From: Trema orientale
Taxonomy: Eukaryota > Streptophyta > Magnoliopsida > Rosales > Cannabaceae
Assembly (NCBI GenBank): GCA_002914845.1
Contig: JXTC01000007.1
Location: 2,240,149-2,304,148, forward strand
DNA length: 64,000 nucleotides
Reading direction: 5' to 3'
This document shows positions 63,692 to 64,000 of this stretch, one piece after another. The stretch's first letter is position 1. Each line of letters begins with the position of its first letter. The translations under genes and the position numbers were made by a program. The notes below the pieces were generated by a model. That model did not search any database. It was not told where the DNA came from and was given only the letters and a program-made list of their open reading frames with translations.

Positions 63692-64000
63692 ATAACTCTT
63701 TCTATGTGGTACCCATAGATTACTCTTTCTATCTATTATGATTTAATTCTCATTTATTAGGTTGTTTATCGTGTATCATTTCTTCTTTGTCACTTTGGTT
63801 TTCCTTTTTCGTCTTTGGTTAGACTTTTAACGTTAAATTAATTCAAGTCGTTCTAGATTATGATATAGCAAGGTGGTGGTTGATAATATTTTTTTTATTT
63901 AAATTCAAAGCTAATGCAGATTGGAACCATCATAATTGGATCGATTGCTAAGAGCATTTTCAAGCCAAGTTGACCATCAAAATCTCAAAACTAGTATATA
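63692..64000. other. AT-rich flank after the LTR remnant
   Basis: No gene or defined repeat is seen before the window ends. Confidence 0.5.

Overview
This window is nuclear DNA from a flowering plant, most likely a eudicot. The evidence is canonical GT-AG spliced genes, AT-rich gene-poor spacers full of small transposons, LTR pieces and microsatellites, and proteins that belong to plant-specific families. The species cannot be named from the sequence alone. Gene models were built by hand by following reading frames across splice sites; all exon phases close.

Left half (0-28 kb), conserved single genes: a 16-exon cytosolic pyruvate kinase of the divergent At2g36580/At3g52990 type on the minus strand (655-5915); a 7-exon gene fusing a trihelix DNA-binding domain to a UMP-kinase fold on the plus strand (11447-14657); a PXC1-like LRR receptor kinase with a degenerate HRD motif on the minus strand (16287-19030); and a 12-exon KDO transferase (KDTA) on the minus strand (24149-27761). 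Pyruvate kinase and PXC1 are neighbours in Arabidopsis (At2g36580/At2g36570), so this part keeps ancestral microsynteny, with the trihelix-UMPK gene now lying between them.

Right half (32-64 kb), specialised metabolism and repeats: three tandem plus-strand CYP76-type P450 genes (32601-34707, 39639-41916, 45394-48117), each with one phase-0 intron at the same place, followed by three decayed copies of a BAHD acyltransferase (49613-51622, 53345-54180, 57421-57760). The first BAHD copy has a frameshift, a 472-bp solo LTR, an in-frame stop and a second frameshift; the second has lost its ATG and carries a MITE-like insert; the third is a fragment abutting a 2.4-kb solo LTR. The set looks like an oxidation/acylation gene neighbourhood whose acylation side has died in this haplotype. 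From about 55 kb to the end the window is mostly LTR-retrotransposon debris of one gypsy-like family in two orientations.

Mobile-element highlights are a tRNA-derived SINE with a perfect 18-bp target duplication (35056-35219), a MITE family with CAGTAGGT-type termini lying between and inside the P450 genes, a 1.07-kb GAGCATCTCC-type element, a 1.09-kb GCGTTTGGTT-type element, and a 676-bp retroposon with a 10-bp target duplication and a later 189-bp tandem duplication. No CRISPR array, rRNA gene or functional tRNA gene was seen.
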